A stretch of 9,080 nucleotides of DNA, taken from the NCBI GenBank assembly GCA_025462985.1, contig JAOAPP010000563.1:1-9080 (forward strand), written 5' to 3'. Both the position numbers and the translations under genes were made by a program. The first letter of the stretch is position 1. Each line of letters begins with the position of its first letter. The notes beneath the pieces were generated by a model, which saw nothing but the letters and a program-made list of their open reading frames with translations, was not told the origin of the DNA and did not search any database. Of this stretch, positions 1-6,420 are shown piece by piece. Origin of the DNA: Bryobacterales bacterium (GTDB taxonomy: Bacteria > Acidobacteriota > Terriglobia > Bryobacterales > Bryobacteraceae).

Positions 1-549
1 GCTCGCGGGGATTCGGCCACCGCGTCCGCCTACGAAAAGCTCGCCAAAGAGTACGCGGAGCGCTGGGTGAAGCAGGCGGACGACGGCGACCACTTCCGCC
101 TCACGTTCGACAAGCCGGGAACCTGGAGTCAGAAGTACAATCTGGTCTGGGATCGCATCCTCAGACTGAATCTCTTTCCCCAATCAGCGCTGGAGAAAGA
201 GATGGCATTTTACCGAAAGAACCTGAACCGCTACGGTCTCCCGCTGGACAGCCGCAAGCCCTGGACCAAGACCGACTGGACGCTGTGGACTGCCACGCTG
301 ACCGGTTCGCGGGAAGACTTCGATGCATTGATCAGTCCTGTTTACGACTTCGTCGACAACACACCCGATCGAGTTCCGTTTAGCGACTTCTACTGGACTA
401 AGGACGGAAGCGATGCCGGTATGCACGCGCGCCCGGTGATCGGTGGCGTGTTTCTGAGGTTCTTATATGACACCGATCTGTGGAAGAAGTGGGCCGGCCG
501 CGATCAAACGAAGGCTTCGAACTGGGCTCCATTCCCGAAGACCATGTGA
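1..549 (+). CDS. Glutaminase-like DUF1793/DUF4965 protein, C-terminal part (5' truncated by window)
   Basis: The frame is open from base 1 and ends at TGA 547-549, leaving 182 residues of a longer protein. The sequence has the hallmarks of the C-terminal alpha-helical domain of the fungal GtaA/bacterial DUF4965-DUF1793 glutaminase family: a YNLVWDRILRLNLFP block, then the GLPLDSRKPWTKTDWTLW block, then DNTPDRVPFSDFYWT and a terminal ARPVIGGVF block. These follow in the same order as in family members, which are usually 650-850 residues and exported. The family is named for hydrolysis of L-glutamine to glutamate and ammonia; many bacterial members are uncharacterised and may act on other substrates, so the exact reaction is inferred. 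The N-terminal domains and any signal peptide lie outside the window. The next gene starts about 100 nt downstream on the same strand; no terminator is obvious in between. Confidence 0.85.
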   Translation, partial: ARGDSATASAYEKLAKEYAERWVKQADDGDHFRLTFDKPGTWSQKYNLVWDRILRLNLFPQSALEKEMAFYRKNLNRYGLPLDSRKPWTKTDWTLWTATLTGSREDFDALISPVYDFVDNTPDRVPFSDFYWTKDGSDAGMHARPVIGGVFLRFLYDTDLWKKWAGRDQTKASNWAPFPKTM

Positions 550-650
550 CCTCATGTCCGTCCAGGCAAGCCCCCTAGCAATTTACCCTGGAAACCACAA
601 TTCACGGCGCCGGTCCTACTTACGATCATTTGGACTTGGGGTGGTGATCG
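550..650. other. Intergenic gap upstream of the MRJP-pyrophosphatase-epimerase cluster
   Basis: These 101 non-coding bases separate the glutaminase-like gene from the MRJP-family gene. I see no convincing -35/-10 pair at good spacing and no terminator-like hairpin with a T-run. The only signal I would use is the G-rich stretch at about 640-648, which can serve as a weak ribosome-binding site for the ATG at 651. Confidence 0.4.
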
Positions 651-1766
651 ATGCTCCTTGTAAGCCGCTTTGTTACCGCCGGTCTGGCGCTCGCCGGCCT
701 TCTGCTGCCACTGGCTGCAGAAGCAGAGACAGACTCGCCGTACCCGCTCCTGGAAGCCTACGCGAATCGGCATTTTCAACTCACCGGGATCAGCGTTTCG
801 AAGGACTCGCGGCTGTTCGTGAATTTTCCTCGCTGGTCCGACCGTTATCTGAACGCCGTAATCGAAGTTCAGAATGACGGGACCGAACGCCCGTTCCCGA
901 ACACGGAATGGAATCGGTGGGATAACAAGCCTTCCACGGCCGGCAATCACTTCGTTTGCGTACAGAGCATTTATGTCGATCGCACGAATTCGCTCTGGGT
1001 GGTGGACGCTGCCGCACCTCTGCTGGCAACGCCCGTGCCGGGCGGACCCAAGCTGGTGAAGATTGACCTCGCCACAAATGAGGTTACGCAGATCATCCAT
1101 TTCGGACCTGACATCGCGCTTCCTGACTCATATCTGAACGACGTTCGCATCGACAACGCGCGCAACTTTGCCTATATGACCGATAGTGGGCACGGCGGCA
1201 TTGTGGTGGTGGACATCGCAAACGAGCGGGCGTGGCGAAAACTGGATGGGCACCCTTCCGTGATGGGGGACCCGAACGTGCCTGTGGTAATCGACGGCAA
1301 GCCTGTGCTGATGGCGAGCGGGAAGCCGGTCACATTCAATTCGGACAGTCTCGAGATGTCGAAGGACGGAAACACGCTTTTCTATAAGCCGGTGAATTCG
1401 ACCGTGCTCTGGAGCGTGCCGACCGAGTTGCTTCGGGACGAGAGCGCATCGGCCGCAACGGGCGTGAAAGCCGCCGCCACGAACCTGTTCCCGACGGACG
1501 GACTGTGGCTCGATTCGAAAGGCCGCATCTACCTCAGCGATCTCGATCATGAGGCAGTGAAGAGGCTGACCATCGGAGGCGCGCTGGAGACTGTGGTCCA
1601 AAGCGAGCGGCTGCAATGGCCGGATACATTCACCGAAGATCCCAAGGGCGACGTCTACATCAGCATCTCGCGCATCCATCAGCAGCCTATGTTCAACGAA
1701 GGTTACAGCCGGCGGCGTGGCCGACCTTTTCGAGTGTTCCGAATTTCGAATGCGGATCCGCAGTAG
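651..1766 (+). CDS. Exported major royal jelly protein/Yellow-family beta-propeller
   Basis: This 371-residue protein begins with a clear Sec signal peptide: a short N-terminus with one Arg, a hydrophobic Ala/Leu core at about residues 9-22, and AEA just before the mature part. The rest reads as the MRJP/Yellow six-bladed beta-propeller: a LWVVDAA motif near 115, YLNDVRID near 161, the AYMTDSGHGGIVVVD block near 174-188, a DGNTLFYKP block near 243, and the DGLWLDSKGRIYLSDLDHEAV block near 285-303. Insect members include dopachrome-converting Yellow proteins. Bacterial ones sit with the SMP-30/gluconolactonase-like propellers, are mostly uncharacterised, and are annotated as L-dopachrome tautomerase-related; the substrate is unknown. 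The ATG at 651 follows a G-rich weak ribosome-binding site and gives the complete signal peptide. The stop is 2 nt before the pyrophosphatase start, so the two are surely cotranscribed. It most likely acts in the periplasm or outside the cell. Confidence 0.85.
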   Translation: MLLVSRFVTAGLALAGLLLPLAAEAETDSPYPLLEAYANRHFQLTGISVSKDSRLFVNFPRWSDRYLNAVIEVQNDGTERPFPNTEWNRWDNKPSTAGNHFVCVQSIYVDRTNSLWVVDAAAPLLATPVPGGPKLVKIDLATNEVTQIIHFGPDIALPDSYLNDVRIDNARNFAYMTDSGHGGIVVVDIANERAWRKLDGHPSVMGDPNVPVVIDGKPVLMASGKPVTFNSDSLEMSKDGNTLFYKPVNSTVLWSVPTELLRDESASAATGVKAAATNLFPTDGLWLDSKGRIYLSDLDHEAVKRLTIGGALETVVQSERLQWPDTFTEDPKGDVYISISRIHQQPMFNEGYSRRRGRPFRVFRISNADPQ

Positions 1767-1768
1767 CC

Positions 1769-2305
1769 ATGGAAGACATCAGCAAAGTACCGCATCAGCT
1801 CGATCCTGAAAAAGGACAGTGCCGGGTGATTATCGAGACGCCCCGGGGAAGCAGGATTAAATTCAAGTTTGAGCCCGCTTCCGGGCTGTTTGAGATCTCG
1901 AAGTTTCTGCCGAAAGGGTTTGTGTTCCCATTCGAGTTCGGGTTCGTTCCCACAACGGTGGCCGAAGATGGTGACCCACTGGATGCCATTGTTCTGATGG
2001 ACGAACCGGCGCATGTGGGCTGTCTGCTGAACGTCCGGCTTATTGGAGTGCTCGAACTCGTCCAAACCGAGGACGGCAAAGAGAGTCCTGATCCGCGTCT
2101 GGTTGGGATTCCCGTTCAGTCGAGCGATTACGCCGAGATTCGATCCCTTTCCGATCTCAATGAAGATCTCAGGACGCAGATGAGCGAATTTCTTGAGCTC
2201 TACAACAAGAACTCCAGCAAGCGGGACAAGGTCACGGGTTTCGGAGATCGTCGCAGGGCAGTTGAATTGGTCGAGGCAGCGACCCGTCGTTTACAGGAGA
2301 AGTGA
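1769..2305 (+). CDS. Divergent family I (soluble) inorganic pyrophosphatase
   Basis: This 178-residue protein matches the length (about 175) and order of family I pyrophosphatases, which hydrolyse PPi to phosphate using Mg2+. The PROSITE-type signature is present as DGDPLDA, giving metal-binding Asp67, Asp69 and Asp72. Glu23, Lys31, Asp108 and Tyr145 line up with E. coli Glu20, Lys29, Asp102 and Tyr141. By eye, several usual active-site residues are replaced: E31 by Lys33, R43 by Lys45, Y51 and Y55 by Phe53 and Phe57, K104 by Arg110, K142 by Asn146. It therefore belongs to a divergent branch; activity on PPi is plausible but not assured. A longer in-frame opening exists upstream inside the MRJP gene, but the ATG at 1769 gives a normal-length protein. 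There is little Shine-Dalgarno signal, so translation is probably coupled to the preceding gene. It acts in the cytoplasm. Confidence 0.85.
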   Translation: MEDISKVPHQLDPEKGQCRVIIETPRGSRIKFKFEPASGLFEISKFLPKGFVFPFEFGFVPTTVAEDGDPLDAIVLMDEPAHVGCLLNVRLIGVLELVQTEDGKESPDPRLVGIPVQSSDYAEIRSLSDLNEDLRTQMSEFLELYNKNSSKRDKVTGFGDRRRAVELVEAATRRLQEK

Positions 2306-2319
2306 TACCGTACGAACCT

Positions 2320-2324
2320 GGAGG
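2320..2324 (+). promoter_or_regulatory. Ribosome-binding site fixing the GTG start of the epimerase
   Basis: A perfect GGAGG lies 6 nt before the GTG at 2331. It decides the start, since the natural N-terminus (RFGINTFLW, the first barrel strand) begins directly after this codon. Confidence 0.8.
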
Positions 2325-2330
2325 TGACGG

Positions 2331-3185
2331 GTGCGATTCGGGATCAATACCTTTCTTTGGACGACTGTCTTTTCGGAGCAGAACTTTCATCTGCTGCCGG
2401 AGATTCGCGAGCGGGGCTTTAACGGAGTAGAGGTTTCGCTGTTTCGGCCGCTCGAGTTTCAGGCTGCTCAAATCCGGCGCGCTTTGAAAGAAAACGGGCT
2501 GGAGTGTACGGTCTGCTCTGTCCTTACTCCAGGTCTCAGTCTCATTAGTGACGATGAGCAAGTGAGGCGAGAGACCATTGCACACCTGAAGAGCTGTATT
2601 GAAGTAAGTGCCGAAGCGGGGGCACGGATTATTGCAGGGCCGCTGTACCATCCGGTCGGAGCGTTCAGTGGTGTGCGCCGGACCGCGGATGAGTGGAGCC
2701 GGGTAGTCGATGGGTATCGCGAACTTGGGCCGGTGCTGGCGAGCCACGACGTGCAGCTTGCTGTTGAGCCGCTGAATCGGTTTGAAACTTACTTTCTCAA
2801 CACTACGGTTGATGCGGTTGCTTTGTGCGAGGAAGTTGCGCATCCGAATGTTGGAATTTTGTGGGATACGTTCCATGCCAACATTGAGGAGAAGCATCTG
2901 GGCGAGGCGTTGGTCCAGACTGGACGGCATTTGAAGCATGTCCACACATGCGAGAACGATCGCGGTACTCCCGGGACGGGTCATGTCGATTGGAAGAGCG
3001 TATTTGGGGCACTGGAACGGCTTGGCTACGATGGCTGGCTCACGATCGAGAGCTTTGGCTTCGCGGCGGGTGATCTGTCGGCCGCCGCTTCTATCTGGCG
3101 GGACATCGAGAAGACTCCGGACGAGATTGCCTGGAATGGAGTGCAATTTCTAAAACGGAATTGCGCTACGGCGGTGGTGGGCTGA
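2331..3185 (+). CDS. Sugar 3-epimerase of the D-tagatose/D-psicose 3-epimerase family (TIM barrel)
   Basis: This 284-residue AP-endonuclease-2-type TIM-barrel protein has the length typical of D-tagatose 3-epimerase. The Mn2+-binding and catalytic residues are all visible and keep the spacing of the Pseudomonas cichorii enzyme: Glu146 (in VEPLNRFE), Asp179 and His182 (WDTFHANIEE), His205 and Arg211 (KHVHTCENDR), and Glu240 (TIESF). The family interconverts ketohexoses at C3, or acts on related sugars such as L-ribulose or keto-inositols; the real substrate cannot be read from the sequence. The start is a GTG at 2331, chosen because a GGAGG at 2320-2324 lies 6 nt upstream. It is the last gene of the plus-strand cluster, 25 nt after the pyrophosphatase stop. 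The next gene converges on it, 46 nt beyond its stop. It is a cytoplasmic enzyme, probably for sugar or sugar-derivative catabolism. Confidence 0.9.
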   Translation: MRFGINTFLWTTVFSEQNFHLLPEIRERGFNGVEVSLFRPLEFQAAQIRRALKENGLECTVCSVLTPGLSLISDDEQVRRETIAHLKSCIEVSAEAGARIIAGPLYHPVGAFSGVRRTADEWSRVVDGYRELGPVLASHDVQLAVEPLNRFETYFLNTTVDAVALCEEVAHPNVGILWDTFHANIEEKHLGEALVQTGRHLKHVHTCENDRGTPGTGHVDWKSVFGALERLGYDGWLTIESFGFAAGDLSAAASIWRDIEKTPDEIAWNGVQFLKRNCATAVVG

Positions 3186-3231
3186 AGGAATCAATCCCTC
3201 GAGTTTCCTGACCCCGTTCCGCACGTCTCGG

Positions 3232-3924
3232 TCAGTCCGTCATCCAGCGCTGTAGAAGACCAGTTACGACTTCGGGTCGCTCGAGGGGAGTGAAATGTGC
3301 CGCATCGTCGATAATCACCAGGCTAGATCCCGGAATCTCCGCTGAAAGAGCCCGATGTGCCGCAGGTGTAGTGCGACGGTCTTCTCCACCGCCTATGACT
3401 ACCGTTTGGCAACGAATTTGGTCGAGGTTTCCAAAAGGAGCCGTTATCTCGAGCAGCGCACGCATCTGCCGCAAGCCGGCCTCGCGACCGACGCTGTGAG
3501 CCATATCCAGAAAATAACGCCTCAAAGTCGGATCGTCGGCCCGCGCCTCAGTGACATACGTCGGATAAGCCGTTTCAAGATACCGGTCGACGCTACCCTG
3601 CTCAAGCATGTCAATTGCATGGCGAATAGCGATTTCTACAGGAGGAAGCAGTCCTCCATGCGTAGCGCTCAAGAGCGCCAAACGGTCGACACGATCCTTC
3701 GCAAGGCACATTATCTGAAGAGCTACCTGGCTCCCCAAAGAAAAGCCCGCAAGGGAAAAATGCTGAGGGCCAGTTTCGAGAATATCTTGGGCCATCTCCG
3801 ATATGGTCCACTGTCGTGTGATATCCGCCACAGTGACATCCGCGTACCCCGAAAGGCCTGTGATCTGGCTACTCCACAGCCGACGATCGCAAAGTAGTCC
3901 GGGAATGAGAACCAGGGACGGTAT
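3232..3924 (-). CDS. Small alpha/beta hydrolase, apparent ATA start codon
   Basis: This is a single-domain alpha/beta-fold hydrolase of about 230 residues. With the start set at the ATA of 3924-3922, the first strand reads PSLVLIPGLLCDRRLW, the usual beginning of this family. The nucleophile elbow is GFSLGS with Ser62, the acid is Asp182 in GGGEDRRTTP, and the base is His210 in AAHFTPLERPE, so the triad is complete. It is a soluble esterase/lactonase-type enzyme of unknown substrate; no lid or membrane segment is seen. The frame is closed upstream by TAG at 3939-3937, and no ATG, GTG or TTG lies between that stop and codon 32 (GTG at 3831-3829). Starting there would remove the first strand and the oxyanion-loop region. 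A GGAGA sits 6 nt before the ATA, supporting it as the (possibly mutated) start. The gene follows the 441-residue gene by 30 nt on the same strand and is probably cotranscribed with it. Confidence 0.75.
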   Translation of the reverse strand: MPSLVLIPGLLCDRRLWSSQITGLSGYADVTVADITRQWTISEMAQDILETGPQHFSLAGFSLGSQVALQIMCLAKDRVDRLALLSATHGGLLPPVEIAIRHAIDMLEQGSVDRYLETAYPTYVTEARADDPTLRRYFLDMAHSVGREAGLRQMRALLEITAPFGNLDQIRCQTVVIGGGEDRRTTPAAHRALSAEIPGSSLVIIDDAAHFTPLERPEVVTGLLQRWMTD

Positions 3925-3954
3925 GCAAGCTCTCCGCTAGACCCAAGTGTCCCG

Positions 3955-5280
3955 TTAAACGTTCTCAAGTTCAAGAATCTCTTCGCTGGAAGGGGTTTGC
4001 GTCGGAAGAATGCCGCCCTTCTCCTCGCCGTCCAGTTCCAGGATTTCGCGGAAACTTTCTTCCATCATGCGCACGGCATAACTCATTTGGTGCAGCCAGG
4101 TGCTCCAGAACTGGTCGATGGACGGGACCTGCTTTGTCTGCCGGATATCACGCTGAATATCTTTCCTGAACGCCGGAATATCGAACCCTCGGAGCATCGC
4201 CGCACCGACATCAGTGAGATTGATCTGGTCGTTGATCTCCACGCTGAGCATGTTCTTTCGAAACGTGAGCTCTTCACCTTTCTTGTTTCTAAAGCCGATG
4301 CGCTCCTGGAAGGTGATGACGCCCGAAACTGGCTTAGCTTCGTCCGTCATGCCGAGCAAAGTGGTTGCGCTCGTTGGAGCCTTCACGCCGATCGGTTGGC
4401 TGCTGGGGTGCAGGCGGATTTGCGCCGGGCCGGAAATGCCAACCCACAATTCACTCGGGATCTGCGTCATTGAGAAGTAGTTCGCCACGATCTTCTCCAG
4501 TTCCTTGTCCTCGAGCTTTTCAATCTCCTTCGCAGTGAACCGGGTGGCTTCGTCGGCGCGCTTCTGAAAGTCGCTGTGGAACTGCGTGCCCTCGTACAGC
4601 TTGTTGAGAATTTCAGCGGGCCAGTTCGGACGGTTGTAGATCCAGGCAACTGAAATTGTCTCCACTTCCAGTTTCTTCAGGAGCTCAACCACGGCAGAAA
4701 TCGTCTTCTTGTTGGTGTTTTCGATGTAGGCCCGGCCTTCATTGAAATCGAGAAGCAGGGGGAACTGTTTGCGGACGGCAGCTGTGACGCCGCGAGTCTC
4801 CTGGTCGACTGTCTTCTTGTCAGTGGCCTGAAGAAACTTGTAAGGACGTTCCAACGCGGCGTAGGAATGCTCCTCTTTGATGGAGGCCAGATCGCTGATA
4901 TCTTTCCACTGGTTCGAAACGACCCACAGCCCATACCAGGGCAGCGAGGAATGAAGCTCGAAATGCGGCAGGCCCAGGCCGTAGCCTTCGGACTCCAATA
5001 TCTCCGGAGGAAGCGTCTGATTGGCCCGCTCCTGCGGCTCCGAAGCCGCGTACCGCGCAAGTTCCGGCTCGTGATCCAAACTGACCGCGTGCTGTTCATC
5101 CAGGCGGGGAGCGCTGAATGGATTGATTCCGTGTGCATCCAGCTTGATATGCCGGGTGACTGCCGACGCCCCCAGCTGCGAAACGGCAATCATAAGGCTC
5201 CGCTCTTCCAGGCTGGTTTTGAAGGCCTCCAGCGAGTCTTTCGCGATGCCAACGATCGCCCAGTTACCACGTCCAAACAT
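3955..5280 (-). CDS. Unrecognised 441-residue cytoplasmic protein
   Basis: I do not recognise this protein. The ATG at 5280-5278 is preferred over an upstream in-frame TTG (5319) because an AGGAGAGG stretch precedes it by about 10 nt and the protein begins naturally with MFGRGNWAIVGIAKDS. There is no signal peptide and no membrane segment. It looks like a mixed alpha/beta soluble protein: a strand-rich N-terminus, a central block near 170-215 (RKQFPLLLDFNEGRAYIEN, a basic helix, then VETISVAWIYN), a highly charged helix near 240-268 (Glu/Lys rich, possibly coiled-coil), a beta-rich part near 275-350, and a helical C-terminus with Trp392/Trp395. It ends in an acidic tail with a repeated EILEL (residues 412-416 and 434-438). 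The central block faintly recalls the recombination-associated RdgC family, but I cannot support that assignment. Codon pattern, lack of stops and the downstream partner make it a real gene; the function is unknown. Confidence 0.75.
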   Translation of the reverse strand: MFGRGNWAIVGIAKDSLEAFKTSLEERSLMIAVSQLGASAVTRHIKLDAHGINPFSAPRLDEQHAVSLDHEPELARYAASEPQERANQTLPPEILESEGYGLGLPHFELHSSLPWYGLWVVSNQWKDISDLASIKEEHSYAALERPYKFLQATDKKTVDQETRGVTAAVRKQFPLLLDFNEGRAYIENTNKKTISAVVELLKKLEVETISVAWIYNRPNWPAEILNKLYEGTQFHSDFQKRADEATRFTAKEIEKLEDKELEKIVANYFSMTQIPSELWVGISGPAQIRLHPSSQPIGVKAPTSATTLLGMTDEAKPVSGVITFQERIGFRNKKGEELTFRKNMLSVEINDQINLTDVGAAMLRGFDIPAFRKDIQRDIRQTKQVPSIDQFWSTWLHQMSYAVRMMEESFREILELDGEEKGGILPTQTPSSEEILELENV

Positions 5281-5467
5281 GTGGGAAATTCCTCTCCTAG
5301 TGACGGGTTCAATCCGCAATTCGAGAGCTAATCCCCGCTGGAACTGGGGCCGGCCGATTGTGAATTCGTAATTTAATTTCCCGGAAACTCCGGGCCTGGG
5401 AACCCCCCGAGGCTTAGCGCTTGATACGTGAACCGCCCCACCTTTTTACCATGGGGGCTGGTTCGGG
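5281..5467. other. Hairpin-rich intergenic gap between the esterase and the 441-residue gene
   Basis: These 187 non-coding bases hold a long imperfect hairpin just after the esterase stop and a second small one (CCCGG at 5380-5384 pairing with CCGGG at 5390-5394, loop 5 nt) beside an AT-rich stretch at 5367-5380. Neither hairpin is followed by a good T-run. I could not pick out a convincing promoter for the 441-residue gene, although this is where one would be expected. Confidence 0.5.
5430..5464 (-). terminator. Long hairpin directly after the esterase stop (possible terminator or 3'-end stem)
   Basis: GAACCGCCCC at 5430-5439 pairs with GGGGC plus GGTTC at 5454-5464, with one bulged base at 5459, giving a 10-bp GC-rich stem and a 14-nt loop. 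It begins 3 nt past the esterase stop codon in the direction of that gene. On the minus strand it is not followed by a run of T, so it is not a standard intrinsic terminator; it may instead stop decay of the message or work with Rho. Confidence 0.5.
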
Positions 5468-6346
5468 TTATGAGCGCCGGCCGGCCTGCCCGGCAGCCAA
5501 CTGGCGACTCAACCACCGGACCATTTCCTGCTTGTATGCCGCTGCTTCGCGCGGATTGGAGGATTCCCACCATCTAATGCCATGCCCGCCGCCCTGAACC
5601 GGGTACAGATCACAGGTTGCGCCGGCCTGTTTCAGCCGGTTGCACATCGCGACGGACTGCGAAAACGGTACGAGACGGTCCGCGGTGCCGTGGATCAGCA
5701 GAAAGGACGGCGCATCCGGTTTCACATTGTCCACCGGAGAGAGCTGCCCCAACCGCGCCAGAATGAGGCCCTCGAACGGCGTGCCGTGAATCGAATCGCG
5801 AATCTGTTTGGGAACGAGGCTCGAATTTTTCGCCAATTGCACCAGATCCGTGGGCGCATAGAGAGCAACCATCGCCTTCACGCGGGCGCCGGGCTCCGGA
5901 TTGAGAGCCGCCATCGCCGCGAGCTGACCGCCGGCCGATTCACCGATGAGCGCGATCCTGTCCGGGTCGATGCGGTACTTCGCCGCGTGCGCTTTTATGA
6001 AGCGGATTGCGTTCTGAACATCCTCGATTGCTGCACCGAACTGGGTGATCTCGTCGGAGAGCCTGTAATCGATTGAGAACCAGGCGATGCCGGCCTGTTC
6101 AAGAGGAGCGAAGAGCGGCGCTACGTCGAAGCGACGGTCTCCGCGCACCCAGCCTCCACCGTGGACGATTATCGCGGCCGGGTGGGGCCCGGTCCCCTCC
6201 GGAATCGCCGCATCCAAGTACAGCGGAGCACCGGCAACTTTCGAGTATTCAACATTGTGCTGCACCCGATCAAGGGTGGCACCGTAAGCAATAGACATGG
6301 TGAGGAGAAACAGAGCGAGGGAGGAGATCCCTCGTAAAGACAACAT
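5468..6346 (-). CDS. Exported carboxylesterase of the BD-FAE/esterase-lipase (Aes-like) alpha/beta hydrolase group
   Basis: This 292-residue protein opens with a Sec signal peptide (hydrophobic core at about residues 8-20, likely cut after AYGA near residue 23). The mature part is an alpha/beta hydrolase of the hormone-sensitive-lipase/BD-FAE type. It has the HGGGW oxyanion motif at 62-66, the GESAGG nucleophile elbow at 135-140 with Ser137, the acid Asp223 in GTADRLVP, and the base His255 in GGGHG. Such enzymes hydrolyse acyl or feruloyl/acetyl esters, often on plant polysaccharide or xenobiotics; the substrate here is unknown. Expected location is periplasmic or secreted. The ATG at 6346 has only a weak purine-rich stretch before it. 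It lies 74 nt downstream of the helicase on the same strand and could be cotranscribed with it, though the functions are not linked. Confidence 0.88.
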   Translation of the reverse strand: MLSLRGISSLALFLLTMSIAYGATLDRVQHNVEYSKVAGAPLYLDAAIPEGTGPHPAAIIVHGGGWVRGDRRFDVAPLFAPLEQAGIAWFSIDYRLSDEITQFGAAIEDVQNAIRFIKAHAAKYRIDPDRIALIGESAGGQLAAMAALNPEPGARVKAMVALYAPTDLVQLAKNSSLVPKQIRDSIHGTPFEGLILARLGQLSPVDNVKPDAPSFLLIHGTADRLVPFSQSVAMCNRLKQAGATCDLYPVQGGGHGIRWWESSNPREAAAYKQEMVRWLSRQLAAGQAGRRS

Positions 6347-6420
6347 CTGTTTCTTTGATGTGGAGGATTCCCGCCAAGATTCAGCAGCGCCCCCCTGTAC
6401 GCATGGGAGAATAATGCCCG

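Noticed and set aside
552..1100. Minus-strand frame of 182 codons opposite the MRJP gene
   Set aside because: The plus strand carries a signal peptide and family motifs; this antisense frame is Arg/Pro-rich and has no support.
3186..3231. AGGAA/TTCCT pairing as a terminator between the two convergent genes
   Set aside because: It has only 5 bp with a 14-nt loop and no T-run on either strand.
3723..3974. Minus-strand 83-codon frame with an ATG at 3974 that could suggest a frameshifted start of the hydrolase
   Set aside because: The hydrolase N-terminus is intact in its own frame (first strand, oxyanion region). The 83-codon frame shows no family features and overlaps the end of the 441-residue gene, so it is a shadow.
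5301..5320. GGGTTCAATCC resembling the T-arm of a tRNA
   Set aside because: The flanking bases do not form a 5-bp T-stem and no acceptor, D or anticodon arm can be drawn around it.
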